Shown here: piece after piece, positions 1 through 7,324 of the stretch
Position numbering within the stretch: position 1 is the first letter of the stretch
Layout: every line of letters begins with the position of its first letter
DNA from: Lysobacter firmicutimachus
Lineage (GTDB): Bacteria > Pseudomonadota > Gammaproteobacteria > Xanthomonadales > Xanthomonadaceae
DNA: 64,000 nt
Assembly: GCF_037027445.1 (NCBI RefSeq)
Contig: NZ_JBANDL010000002.1
Coordinates: 682,001 to 746,000 of the forward strand
Direction: 5' to 3'
Made by a program: the position numbers and the translations under genes
Notes under the pieces: model-generated
Told to the model about the DNA's origin: nothing
The model's input: only the letters and a program-made list of their open reading frames with translations
The model's database searches: none

Positions 1-593
1 TGGCCTTGGTGATGGTGCTGACGCCGGGGCCGAACATGGTCTACCTGGTGTCGCGCTCGATCTGCCAGGGGCGCCAGGCCGGGCTGGTCTCGCTGGCCGG
101 CGTCGCGGTCGGTTTCTTCTTCTACCTGTTCGCCGCTGCGTTCGGCATCACCGCGTTGCTGTTCGCCGTGCCCTACGCCTACGACGCGCTGCGCATCGGC
201 GGCGCCCTGTACCTGCTGTGGATGGCCTGGCAGGCGCTGCGGCCGGGCGGGCGCTCGCCGTTCCAGGTCCGCGACCTGCCGCCGGACAGCACCCGCCGGT
301 TGTTCGTGATGGGCCTGCTGACCAGCCTGCTCAATCCCAAGGTGGCGATGTTCTATCTCGCCCTGCTGCCGCAATTCATCGATCCGCAGCGCAACGTGAT
401 GCTGCAGTCCCTGGTGCTGGGCAGCGTGCAGATCGCGATCAGCGTCAGCGTCAACGCGCTGATCGTCGCCGGCGCCGGCGCCATCGCCGCGTTCCTGGCC
501 GGACGGCCGCGCTGGATCGCGGCGCAGCGTTGGGTGATGGGCGGGGTGCTGTCGGCGTTGGCGCTGCGCATGGCCGTCGACGCTCGCCGCTGA
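1..593 (+). CDS. LysE/RhtB family amino-acid exporter (5' end missing)
   Basis: The reading frame is already open at base 3 and enters the family signature LTPGPNM within the first residues. The true start, about 10-15 codons upstream in this family, therefore lies outside the window. About 197 residues remain, against roughly 205-210 for a whole LysE/RhtB protein. Several hydrophobic segments fit the usual six-helix inner-membrane exporter of amino acids or homoserine lactones. The motif LLNPKVAMFYLALLPQF around residue 110 is also typical. The substrate cannot be read from sequence. The gene runs toward the convergent DUF4031 gene, and I see no terminator hairpin between them. Confidence 0.9.
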   Translation, partial: ALVMVLTPGPNMVYLVSRSICQGRQAGLVSLAGVAVGFFFYLFAAAFGITALLFAVPYAYDALRIGGALYLLWMAWQALRPGGRSPFQVRDLPPDSTRRLFVMGLLTSLLNPKVAMFYLALLPQFIDPQRNVMLQSLVLGSVQIAISVSVNALIVAGAGAIAAFLAGRPRWIAAQRWVMGGVLSALALRMAVDARR

Positions 594-701
594 GCCGCTG
601 TGGGCCGCGCATCGCGCCGGCCTGCGTTCGAACCTGTGCGGCACCGATAGCGACGGCGCGCGATGGCCCCCCGGGCCGGCGCTCTTGCGGGCCGTTGCGC
701 C

Positions 702-986
702 TCAGGGCGCGCGACCGGCGGCCTGGTCGCGCGCGCGCTGGATGATCGCCCGCACTTGGGCCCGGTCGCGGTGGCGCGAGATCGCGACCGCGCCCAGCGC
801 CAGCGCTCGCTCGCGCATCTGCGCGTTGACGTCGTAGTGGCAGCCGCTGGCCTTGTTCTGGAACGACACCCGCGGCTTGCCCAGGCGCTGGGCGAAGGCG
901 TGCAGTTCGTCGAGGGTATCGGCCATCAAATGCGCCCAGCGCTCGCCACGCCAGGGCCACACGGCATCGTCGACGTACACGGCCAC
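702..986 (-). CDS. DUF4031 domain protein
   Basis: This 94-residue protein begins with MAVYVDDAVWPWRG and is followed by a Trp/His/Leu pattern (WAHLMADTLDELHAFAQRLG) that I recognise as the DUF4031 family. These are small cytoplasmic proteins of unknown function that usually start with a YVD segment. The C-terminal part is Arg-rich and helical, with repeated RA/RQ residues. There is no signal peptide or membrane segment. It is convergent with the LysE gene and divergent from the VOC gene, so it is probably monocistronic. Function is unknown; the family assignment is by motif memory only. Confidence 0.75.
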   Translation of the reverse strand: MAVYVDDAVWPWRGERWAHLMADTLDELHAFAQRLGKPRVSFQNKASGCHYDVNAQMRERALALGAVAISRHRDRAQVRAIIQRARDQAAGRAP

Positions 987-1090
987 CCGGCGCTCCCTGG
1001 GATGCAGACGTCGCGCGATGGCGACAGGATGCGCCCAGTATCCGACAATCGGCCGATCGCGAGCGACCCCCGCCGCTCGCCGGAGTCGTC

Positions 1091-1477
1091 ATGCAGCTGT
1101 CGGCCATCCACCATGTCGCCCTGATCTGCTCGGACTACGAGCGCTCCAAGCGCTTCTACACCCAGGTGCTGGGCCTGCGTCCGCTGGCCGAGGTCTATCG
1201 CCAGGCGCGGCGCTCCTACAAGCTCGATCTGGCCTTGCCCGACGGCGGCCAGATCGAACTGTTCTCGTTCCCCGATCCGCCGCCGCGGCCGTCCTATCCG
1301 GAAGCCTGCGGCCTGCGCCACCTGGCCTTCGCGGTCGCCGATCTGGACGCCTGCGTGGCCGAGCTGCAGGCGCATGCGGTCGCGGTCGAGCCGGTGCGGA
1401 TCGACGAGTACACCGGTCGCCGTTTCACCTTCTGCGCCGACCCGGACGGTCTGCCGATCGAGTTCTACGAACGCTGA
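1091..1477 (+). CDS. VOC family (glyoxalase-like) protein, YaeR/GloA2 type
   Basis: This is a single vicinal-oxygen-chelate domain of 128 aa. The opening IHHVALICSDYERSKRFYTQVLG is the hallmark of the YaeR/GloA2 branch of the glyoxalase I superfamily. Candidate metal ligands are His7/8, Glu56 (GQIELF), His77 (LRHLAFAV) and Glu124 (LPIEFYE), so the two beta-alpha-beta-beta-beta halves look intact. It is a cytoplasmic metalloenzyme of uncertain substrate; lactoylglutathione lyase activity is possible but not proven for this branch. GGAG lies 8 nt before the ATG. Confidence 0.88.
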   Translation: MQLSAIHHVALICSDYERSKRFYTQVLGLRPLAEVYRQARRSYKLDLALPDGGQIELFSFPDPPPRPSYPEACGLRHLAFAVADLDACVAELQAHAVAVEPVRIDEYTGRRFTFCADPDGLPIEFYER

Positions 1478-1489
1478 ACCGAACCGCGC

Positions 1490-2407
1490 CTAGCCGCGCG
1501 CGACCGCATGGCCCTGCGCGCGCCAGGCCTCGAAGCCGCCGGCCAGCGGCCGCACCCGCTTGAAGCCGCGGCGGCGCAGCTCGCGCGCCAGCGTCGCGGC
1601 CGAAGCCTCGTTGGGACAGTCGCAGTACACCACGACCTCGTCGCGCGGCGCTATGCCGACGTCGTCGAGCGAGGCGACGAACACCGCACCGGGGATCCAG
1701 CCGGCGGCATCGCGTTGCTGGTGCGAGCGCACGTCGAGGATCAGCGGGCCGGCCCCGTCTTCGAGCAACCGGTACAGCTCCCCGGCCGAGATCCGCGCCA
1801 TGCGCAGCTCGCGCAGGAACCACTGGCGCTTCAGCAGCTTGTAGCCGACGAAGGCGGCGATCGCGGCGAGAATCGCCAGCAGGCCATAGCGCCCCGCCGT
1901 TTCCAGGCCTTCCAGCACCTGGTTGACGGCGCGATGGAACACCGCGCCGATCGCCACCGCCACGCCGGCCCACAGCAGCGCGCCCAGGCCGTCGTAGAAG
2001 GCGAAGCGGCGCGCGCCGGTGCCGGTTTCGCCCGCCAGGGTGGTGGCGACCGCGGCGAAGCCGGGCACGAACTTGGCCACGATCAACGACGGCGCGCCCC
2101 AGCGCGCGTACACGCCGCGGGTCATCAGGATGCACGAGTCCGGCGACAGCGAGACCTTGCACATCAGCCGCAGCAGCGCTGCGCCGAGGCGGCGCCCACC
2201 GAGATACCAAAGCCCGTCGGCGAGCAGGGCGGCGAACGCGGCGACCAGCACGATCGGCCAGAGCGGTTGATGCTGGTCGACCGCGATCGCAGCGGCGACG
2301 ATGATCGGCGGATAGGCCGGCACCGGCAGCCCGCCCTGATCGAGCAGCACGCTGACGAAGACCACGAGCAGGCCGTAGGTCTGGATCAGATGCAGCAGGG
2401 CGTCCAT
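1490..2407 (-). CDS. DedA-family membrane protein fused to a C-terminal rhodanese domain
   Basis: The 305-aa protein has two parts. Residues 1-200 form a DedA/SNARE-associated membrane domain (start MDALLHLIQTYG; motifs PVPAYP and the FxPGxxxx segment KFVPGFAAVATTLAGETG). Residues 205-305 are a rhodanese-like domain with DVRSHQQRDAAGWIPGA and an active-site loop YCDCPNEASA that keeps the Cys. DedA proteins act in undecaprenyl-phosphate or phospholipid translocation; rhodanese domains carry sulfur. I chose the ATG at 2407 because longer frames add only Arg/Ala-rich sequence upstream of the first membrane segment. The fusion occurs elsewhere in proteobacteria, but its role is unclear. Confidence 0.88.
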   Translation of the reverse strand: MDALLHLIQTYGLLVVFVSVLLDQGGLPVPAYPPIIVAAAIAVDQHQPLWPIVLVAAFAALLADGLWYLGGRRLGAALLRLMCKVSLSPDSCILMTRGVYARWGAPSLIVAKFVPGFAAVATTLAGETGTGARRFAFYDGLGALLWAGVAVAIGAVFHRAVNQVLEGLETAGRYGLLAILAAIAAFVGYKLLKRQWFLRELRMARISAGELYRLLEDGAGPLILDVRSHQQRDAAGWIPGAVFVASLDDVGIAPRDEVVVYCDCPNEASAATLARELRRRGFKRVRPLAGGFEAWRAQGHAVARG

Positions 2408-2610
2408 CGGGCGGTTCCGGGCGAGTCGGGCCGCTGGCGCGGCAGAGGCGCCAAGTCTCGGCCCGTGCCGGCGCGCACGCAATCTCGCCGCGGCGACGCA
2501 GCGTTGCGGCGGCGGCGTCCCGCGGCCCGCTCACGTCGCGCGGCCGTCGACGTCCGCGCTTGCGCTCACGGCGCCGCGCCGCCCGCCGTCCCTGCCTGCG
2601 ACCGGCGTCG

Positions 2611-2656
2611 CATTGTGCGGTCTACGCGGCTGCGTAACATCGCCGGCCGCACAATG
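2611..2656. promoter_or_regulatory. Perfect 10-bp inverted repeat in a divergent promoter region
   Basis: CATTGTGCGG at 2611-2620 is repeated as its exact reverse complement CCGCACAATG at 2647-2656, 26 bp apart. The pair lies between the divergently oriented DedA-rhodanese gene (start 2407) and the methyltransferase gene (start 2700). Each arm contains CACAAT, a -10-like hexamer, pointing outward on its own strand. The structure could be two symmetric promoters or a regulator site. No known operator matches it to my knowledge. Confidence 0.45.
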
Positions 2657-2699
2657 ACCGGGTTCGCCCGATCCGTGGGCGGTCCGCGCGGAGCCGCCG

Positions 2700-3500
2700 A
2701 TGCGCCTGGAAGGCAGCCAGGAAACCTTGCTGATCACGCTGTACGCCAAGGCGATGGACAACCGCGCCACGCCTTCGATCCTGCGCGACGGTCTGGCCGA
2801 CGATCTGATCCGCCGCGTCGACTACGATTTCGCCCGCTTCCGCCTGCGTCCGGTCGACATCCGCGGCATCGCCCTGCGCGCGCGGGTGATCGACGATTGG
2901 ACCCGCGCCGCACTGCAGGCGCGCGCCGACACGCTGGTGCTGCATCTGGCCTGTGGCCTGGATTCGCGGGTGTTCCGGGTCGAGCCGGGCGTGGAAGTCG
3001 ACTGGATCGACCTGGATTTCCCCGAGGTGATCGGCTTGCGCCAGGAACTGTTGCCGCAACGCGCCGGCCGTTACCGCACGTTGCCGACCAACGTCATGGA
3101 GCCGGATTGGATCGCGCGCCTGGATCACGATCGCCCCGTGCTGGTGATCGCCGAGGGCCTGTTTCCTTATCTCGACGAATATCGTGCGCGCGAGCTGATT
3201 CGGCGGCTGATCGAGGCGTTTCCGCAGGGCGGCCAGTTGCTGTGCGACGTGTACAGTCCGCTGGCCCTGCGCCTGTTGCGCAAGGCGCCGATGATCCGCG
3301 CCACCCAGGCGCGGATCGGCGACTGGGACCAGACCGACCTCAGTCGCTGGCATCCGCGCCTGCAATTCGTCGACGAACCGCAGGTGTCGCAACTGCCCGA
3401 AGTCGCCGCATTGCCGCCGGCACAGCGCTGGCCGTTCGCGCTGTACGACCGCTGGGTCTGGCTGCGCCGACTCGGCCGGGTGGTGCGCTACCGATTTTGA
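2700..3500 (+). CDS. Class I SAM-dependent methyltransferase, LCM (leucine carboxyl methyltransferase-like) family
   Basis: This is 266 aa with the LCM/TcmP-family layout. An N-terminal helical segment (ETLLITLYAKAMDNR) precedes the SAM-binding motif LHLACGLDSRVFRV near residue 80. Next come an acidic strand VDWIDLDFPEVIGLR and the characteristic VIAEGLFPYLDE near residue 155. Members methylate carboxylates in secondary metabolites (TcmP type) or proteins; the substrate cannot be told here. There is no signal peptide, so it should be cytoplasmic. It is monocistronic, with a REP pair just downstream. Confidence 0.88.
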   Translation: MRLEGSQETLLITLYAKAMDNRATPSILRDGLADDLIRRVDYDFARFRLRPVDIRGIALRARVIDDWTRAALQARADTLVLHLACGLDSRVFRVEPGVEVDWIDLDFPEVIGLRQELLPQRAGRYRTLPTNVMEPDWIARLDHDRPVLVIAEGLFPYLDEYRARELIRRLIEAFPQGGQLLCDVYSPLALRLLRKAPMIRATQARIGDWDQTDLSRWHPRLQFVDEPQVSQLPEVAALPPAQRWPFALYDRWVWLRRLGRVVRYRF

Positions 3501-3522
3501 GCGCGCGCTTGGGCGCTTTGGG

Positions 3523-3596
3523 GTAGCGCGGCGCAAGCCGCGACCGCGCAGTGGCAGGGGCCGGCGCGGAAAGGTCGCGGTGGCGACTTGCGTCGA
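3523..3596. repeat. Pair of GTAG-type REP palindromes in opposite orientation
   Basis: A direct copy at 3523-3545 (GTAG head, GCGGC-GCAA-GCCGC stem-loop, CGACC tail) is followed by an inverted, more degenerate copy at about 3573-3596 (GGTCGCGGTGGCGACTTGCG). The same element recurs at 5849, 5990-6578, 23208, 23296, 24715, 59069, 59128 and 59213. It resembles the REP sequences of Stenotrophomonas and Pseudomonas that are mobilised by RAYT transposases. No RAYT gene lies in the window. It sits between two convergent genes. Confidence 0.75.
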
Positions 3597-3613
3597 TCCC
3601 CTTGGACCGGCGT

Positions 3614-4060
3614 TTACCCGGCCAAGGCCGGATCGGGCTTGCGGAAGGCGATGGCGAGCCGGTTCCAAGCGTTCATCGCGATCGCCGCGTAGGTCAACGC
3701 GACCAGATCCTGGTCGTCGAACTGCGCGCGCGCTTCGGCGTAGGCATCGTCCGACGGATGCGCGTGGTTGACGGCGGTGACCGCCTCGGCCCATCGCAAC
3801 GCGGCGCGCTCGCGCGCGCTGAACGGGCCTTCCGCCCAGACCCGCAGCAGATGCAGACGGCGGTGGCTTTCGCCGCGCGCGACCGCTTCTTCGGTGTGCA
3901 GGCGGATGCAGTAGGCGCAGCCGTTGATCTGCGAGACGCGGACATTGACCAGGTCGATCAATGAGCGTTCCAGACCGCTGTGGTCGACGTATTGCTGCAG
4001 ACCGGCGAGGGCGCGGGTGCCCTGCGGGTTGACGGCGTTGTAATCCAGGCGGGCGGACAT
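3614..4060 (-). CDS. Carboxymuconolactone decarboxylase (AhpD-like) family protein
   Basis: The 148-aa protein carries the CMD/AhpD signature INGCAYCIRLHTEEA, with Cys48, Cys51 and His55 placed as in alkylhydroperoxidase AhpD-core proteins. The rest is the usual all-helical fold, including LDLVNVRVSQ and ALTYAAIAMNAWNRLAI near the end. Such proteins reduce peroxides through the CxxC pair. It starts with ATG at 4060 and is divergent from a LysR gene 96 bp away, a layout in which the regulator commonly controls its neighbour. It ends next to the REP pair. Confidence 0.92.
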   Translation of the reverse strand: MSARLDYNAVNPQGTRALAGLQQYVDHSGLERSLIDLVNVRVSQINGCAYCIRLHTEEAVARGESHRRLHLLRVWAEGPFSARERAALRWAEAVTAVNHAHPSDDAYAEARAQFDDQDLVALTYAAIAMNAWNRLAIAFRKPDPALAG

Positions 4061-4139
4061 GGGCTTCCTCGGGAGTTGCGTCGGACGACGCGACCCGATC
4101 AGGCTAGGATGTTCGCGGATGAAAGGCATTCCACCAGAA

Positions 4140-4158
4140 ATGCAAGCCGAGTTTGCAT
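4140..4158. promoter_or_regulatory. Inverted repeat ATGCAA-N7-TTGCAT over the lysR start
   Basis: ATGCAA (4140-4145) and TTGCAT (4153-4158) form a 6-bp inverted repeat, and the right arm includes the first two bases of the lysR ATG at 4157. A partly overlapping GCATT...AATGC repeat spans 4126-4143. Location in a LysR divergon suggests an autoregulatory operator controlling both genes. The assignment is positional only. Confidence 0.4.
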
Positions 4159-5077
4159 GAACGAACAATCGCTGGCCTGGGACGATTACCGTTTCCTGCT
4201 CGCCATCGGTCGCGCCGGTTCCCTCAACGGCGCCGCCAAGCGTCTGGGCGTGAGCCATCCCACGGTGTTCCGCCGGATCAACGCGATCGAGCGCAGCCTC
4301 GGCGCGCGCCTGTTCGAGCGCGCCCGCGACGGCTATACGCCGACCACGACCGGCGAGGAAGTGATCGCCGTCGCGGCCGAAATCGAAGCCCGCATCGGCG
4401 AGACCGAGCGCCGCCTCGCCGGCCTCGACGCTCGGCCCAGCGGGCGGGTCCGGGTGACCACGGTCGAACCTCTGCTGCATGGCCTGTTGCCGCCGCTGCT
4501 GGCGCAGTTCCGCCGCGACCATCCCGGCATCGTCGTCGAGCTGTATGCGGACAATGCCGTGCGCGATCTCGGCCGGCGCGAGGCCGACGTCGCCCTGCGT
4601 CCGGGCGGGGAGCCGCCGGAGGGGCTCATCGGCCGGCGCCTGGCGCGCATCGCCGTCGCCGTGTACCGGGCGCGCGGCTTGCGCCTGCGTGGCGGCGTCG
4701 AGGCCTGGGACGCGCACGACTGGGTGGTGCCGGACGGCACCCTGGCGCATATCGCGATGGCGCAATGGCTGCGCCGGCAGGGTTACGACCGTCGCGCCAG
4801 TTTGCGCGCCGACAGCCTGCTCGGTTTGCGCGAAGCGGCCGCCGCCGGCATCGGCCTGACCGTGCTGCCGTGCTACCTCGGCGACGCCGACCGGCGCTTG
4901 GCGCGAGTCGGCGCTCCGTTGGAGGGGCTGAGTTCCGACCTGTGGCTGTTGAGCCACCCGGACCTGCGCCGCAACGCCCGCATTCGTGTCTTCGTCCAGG
5001 CGATGCGCGAGGGGTTCGCCGGTTTGCAGCCGAGGCTGGCCGGAGCGTCGCGGACGGAGGGGGGCAAGCTCGCCTGA
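4157..5077 (+). CDS. LysR-type transcriptional regulator
   Basis: This is a 306-aa LTTR. An N-terminal winged helix-turn-helix (AWDDYRFLLAIGRAGSLNGAAKRLGVSHPTVFRRI, about residues 7-42) leads into LEARLF-like sequence (LGARLFERARDGYTPTTTGEE). A substrate-binding domain follows from about residue 90 to the end. The second helix reads HPTVFRR rather than the commoner SQPAVSR, a variant seen in a subgroup of LTTRs. The start at 4157 removes an open but unlikely upstream extension. It probably regulates itself and the divergent AhpD-like gene through the repeat that overlaps its start codon. The effector is unknown. Confidence 0.93.
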   Translation: MNEQSLAWDDYRFLLAIGRAGSLNGAAKRLGVSHPTVFRRINAIERSLGARLFERARDGYTPTTTGEEVIAVAAEIEARIGETERRLAGLDARPSGRVRVTTVEPLLHGLLPPLLAQFRRDHPGIVVELYADNAVRDLGRREADVALRPGGEPPEGLIGRRLARIAVAVYRARGLRLRGGVEAWDAHDWVVPDGTLAHIAMAQWLRRQGYDRRASLRADSLLGLREAAAAGIGLTVLPCYLGDADRRLARVGAPLEGLSSDLWLLSHPDLRRNARIRVFVQAMREGFAGLQPRLAGASRTEGGKLA

Positions 5078-5261
5078 GCCGCTCCCTGCCTGGGGCGTTC
5101 CCGCGCCGACTCGTCTCGACGAAGAACGAGTGAGCGGTGCACAACAAGCGGATCAAGCGCATTCGAGACGCACTGCGACGAAGTCCGGCCTTCGCGGCTG
5201 CGAACGGCGGATCGTGACGGCCGGTGCCGCGCTCCCTATCCGTTTACTCACGGAAGTCCAC

Positions 5262-5324
5262 AGTTTCTTTTGAAACTTGTGACTTGTAGCACACATGATT
5301 CGGAAAATTCCTACACGCTTAGGA
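5262..5324 (+). promoter_or_regulatory. Candidate promoter and hairpins ahead of the 71-aa gene
   Basis: The 376-bp gap after lysR (5078-5453) is relatively AT-rich near its middle. AGTTTC-TTTT-GAAACT (5262-5277) is a perfect short hairpin. TTGAAA at 5271-5276 followed 18 bp later by CATGAT (5295-5300) could be -35/-10. A second small stem TCCTA/TAGGA is at 5309-5324, and CCCGCT-CCCC-AGCGGG is at 5395-5410 in the presumed leader. I see no gene in the gap. Confidence 0.3.
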
Positions 5325-5453
5325 GGACTCCGACGACGGTTTCCTGTTCACGCACGACGCATCTTTTGATTGCACGACGGCACCCGGATCCAGACCCGCT
5401 CCCCAGCGGGCAATCCCCCAGACCGAGCCGGTCGCTTTTCACAAGGATGAGCC

Positions 5454-5669
5454 ATGTTTCGCGTCGAACTGAAGCAACGTGATGGCAGCGACGATCAAGC
5501 GCTGGCGGTAGCGGTGTCCGAGATCGCGCAGGAATACCGCAGCCCGGAAGCGGCGTTGCGCGCGGTGCTGCCGCAGGCGAGGAAATACGCCGCGCATGCG
5601 CCGCAGGGCTTGTGGCTGCATGTCGTCGACGACGAGTCGCGACCCGTGTTTGGCACGCTGGTTCCCTAG
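5454..5669 (+). CDS. Small conserved-looking protein of unknown function (71 aa)
   Basis: This 71-aa protein is preceded by a good ribosome-binding site (AAGGATGAG about 5 nt before the ATG). Its composition is balanced, unlike the Arg/Ala-rich false frames of this genome. The pattern suggests a beta strand (MFRVELKQRD), helices (DQALAVAVSEIAQEYRSPEAALRAVLPQARKYA) and a final beta hairpin (GLWLHVVDDESRPVFGTLV). I do not recognise the family. No signal peptide or membrane segment is seen. It stands alone behind a long leader that contains small hairpins and in front of the repeat block. Confidence 0.65.
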   Translation: MFRVELKQRDGSDDQALAVAVSEIAQEYRSPEAALRAVLPQARKYAAHAPQGLWLHVVDDESRPVFGTLVP

Positions 5670-5736
5670 GGCCGGCGTGCGGTTTGCGCCGCCCGGCTGA
5701 CAGGGAGTCCGGCCGGGCGGCGCGGGCCTCCTGTTG

Positions 5737-5780
5737 TCGGGATTCGGGAATGGGATTCCACAGTGGCGATTCGGGATTGG
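5737..5780. repeat. GGGATTCGGG-type intergenic repeat
   Basis: Two neighbouring copies of the motif (CGGGATTCGGGAATGGGATT and GCGATTCGGGATTGG) lie just after the 71-aa gene. The same family occurs at 23146-23166, 44157-44254, 59362-59398 and 61756-61919. It is common in Xanthomonadaceae intergenic DNA. Confidence 0.6.
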
Positions 5781-5848
5781 ATGGCCGAAGCACGGTGCCG
5801 TGCGCGCGACATCGTCCCAGGGCCAGCAGCGACGGGTAGGTGCGCCAG

Positions 5849-5872
5849 GTAGGCGCGACGCAAGTCGCGACC
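5849..5872 (+). repeat. Single GTAG-type REP
   Basis: A GTAG head is followed by GCGCGAC-GCAA-GTCGCG, a compensated-stem variant of the REP at 3523. Both arms differ from the common GCGGC/GCCGC form, yet they still pair, which argues that the hairpin is what is conserved. Confidence 0.7.
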
Positions 5873-5989
5873 GCGAACCCCATCCACCCGCGCGCCGTTC
5901 CTGAGGCGTCGCAATCGCAGCCCGCGCGACTCTAGGCGACGGTATCGCTTCCGTCGGGGAGCGTCCCGCGGGGGATTTCCTTCGGCCAT

Positions 5990-6578
5990 AAGCCGCGACC
6001 GCAATTCGACGCAATCCCACGACCGACGGCGGCGCCGCAATCGAACGCACGCGGCCGCGGCTTGCGCCGCTCCTATCCCCAAACGGCGGTGTCGCTCCTG
6101 TAGAAGCGGCGCGAGCCGCGACCGCAATCCGACGAAACCTCCCGACCGGCGACGGCGCCGCAATCGAACGCACGCGATCGCGGTTTGCGCGGCCTCTGCC
6201 CCAAAATCGGCGGTGTTGCTCTTGTAGGAGCGGCGTGAGCCGCGACCGCAATCCGACGAAACCTCCCGACCGGCGACGGCGCCGCAATCGAACGCACGCG
6301 ATCGCGGTTTGCGCGGCCCCTGCCCCAAAATCGGCGGTGTTGCTCTTGTAGGAGCGGCGTGAGCCGCGACCGCAATCCGACGAAACCTCCCGACCGGCGA
6401 CGGCGCCGCAATCGAACGCACGCGATCGCGGTTTGCGCGGCCCCTGCTCCAAAATCGGCGGTGTTGCTCTTGTAGGAGCGGCGTGAGCCGCGACCGCAAT
6501 CCGACGAAACCTCCCGACCGGCGACGGCGCCGCAATCGAACGCACGGGATCGCGGTTTGCGCGGCTCCTGCCCTCCCC
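5990..6578. repeat. Tandem array of a 124-bp unit made of facing REP elements (about 4.75 copies)
   Basis: The anchor sequence AGCCGCGACCGCAAT begins near 5991, 6114, 6238, 6362 and 6486, so the period is 123 then exactly 124 bp three times. The inner copies are almost identical; the first copy (5990-6112) is diverged. Each unit holds a REP in direct orientation (GTAGGAGCGGCGTGAGCCGC) and a degenerate REP in inverse orientation (GCGGTTTGCGCGGCCCCTGCC), separated by a constant AT-richer segment CCAAAATCGGCGGTG. This is BIME-like architecture. No gene is present between 5670 and 6598. Confidence 0.85.
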
Positions 6579-6598
6579 GAGCAACGCCGCCACTCGGT

Positions 6599-7321
6599 TC
6601 ACGCCATCGGCGCATCGATCCAACCGCGCGCAGTCGCCAGCGCCAGATCGTCGGGCGTATCCAGATCGTGTTGCAGTTCCGGTGCCTGCAATCGCCACAC
6701 CGAGCCGGCGGGCAAGCGGCGCAGGGCGCCGCCGAAGCCGCGGTCGCCGTGCAAATGCGCGGCCTCGCGCCACAGCGCCGGCGACAGCACCGCCGGCATG
6801 CCCAGGACGGCGGCGATCGGCGGCGGCGTGACGGTCGTCCCCGGCCTCTTCGGCGCGGCCACTGTCGCCATCCCCGCCGCGATTGCCTGCGCCGTCGTCG
6901 CCAACGCTGCGCCGGGGTCGGCGCCGTCGCCGTGTACGGTGGCGGCGCAGCCGCTGGCGGCTGTTGCCGCACCCTGCAGCAAACGCCGCAGATGGTCCGA
7001 GGCCAAGGCCGGCTGATCGCAGCCGAGCACCAGCACCGAGGCCGCGTGCACGCCCAGCGCCCGCGCGGCACAGCGCAGGCTGCCGGCGAGGCCGTCTTGC
7101 CAGTCGGGATTCAGTACGCGCTCCACGTCCAATCCGGACAGCGCCACCGTCATCAGCTCGTGCGCGGCGCCTAGCACGACCACGGTTCGCGCCGCGCCGC
7201 TGGCCAGGCCCAGCCGTGCGGCGCGACGCAACAACGGCTCGCCGGCGCGGGTCAGCAACTGTTTGGGCCGGCCCAGCCGCCGGCTGCCGCCGGCGCCGAG
7301 CACCACCGCGACATGCGGCAT
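6599..7321 (-). CDS. MocA-type molybdenum cofactor nucleotidyltransferase
   Basis: The 240-aa protein opens with [20 protein letters not shown], the NTP-binding loop of the MobA/MocA family. Its conserved acidic site follows at [13 protein letters not shown] (around residue 95), with a C-terminal [10 protein letters not shown]. MocA transfers CMP to molybdopterin, giving the cytosine dinucleotide form needed by xanthine-oxidase-family enzymes. It starts 4 nt after the xdhC stop on the same strand, so the two form an operon. The molybdohydroxylase it would serve lies just beyond xdhC on the other strand. Cytoplasmic; no odd features. Confidence 0.88.
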   Translation of the reverse strand: MPHVAVVLGAGGSRRLGRPKQLLTRAGEPLLRRAARLGLASGAARTVVVLGAAHELMTVALSGLDVERVLNPDWQDGLAGSLRCAARALGVHAASVLVLGCDQPALASDHLRRLLQGAATAASGCAATVHGDGADPGAALATTAQAIAAGMATVAAPKRPGTTVTPPPIAAVLGMPAVLSPALWREAAHLHGDRGFGGALRRLPAGSVWRLQAPELQHDLDTPDDLALATARGWIDAPMA

Positions 7322-7324
7322 GGC

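Noticed and set aside
1508..3526. 672-codon plus-strand frame
   Set aside because: It is antisense to the DedA-rhodanese gene and overlaps the methyltransferase in another frame. Gln/Arg-rich, no domain.
5990..6578. Possible CRISPR array because of regularly spaced repeats
   Set aside because: The whole 124-bp unit repeats, including the would-be spacers. There are no unique spacers and no cas genes, so this is a REP-based tandem repeat.
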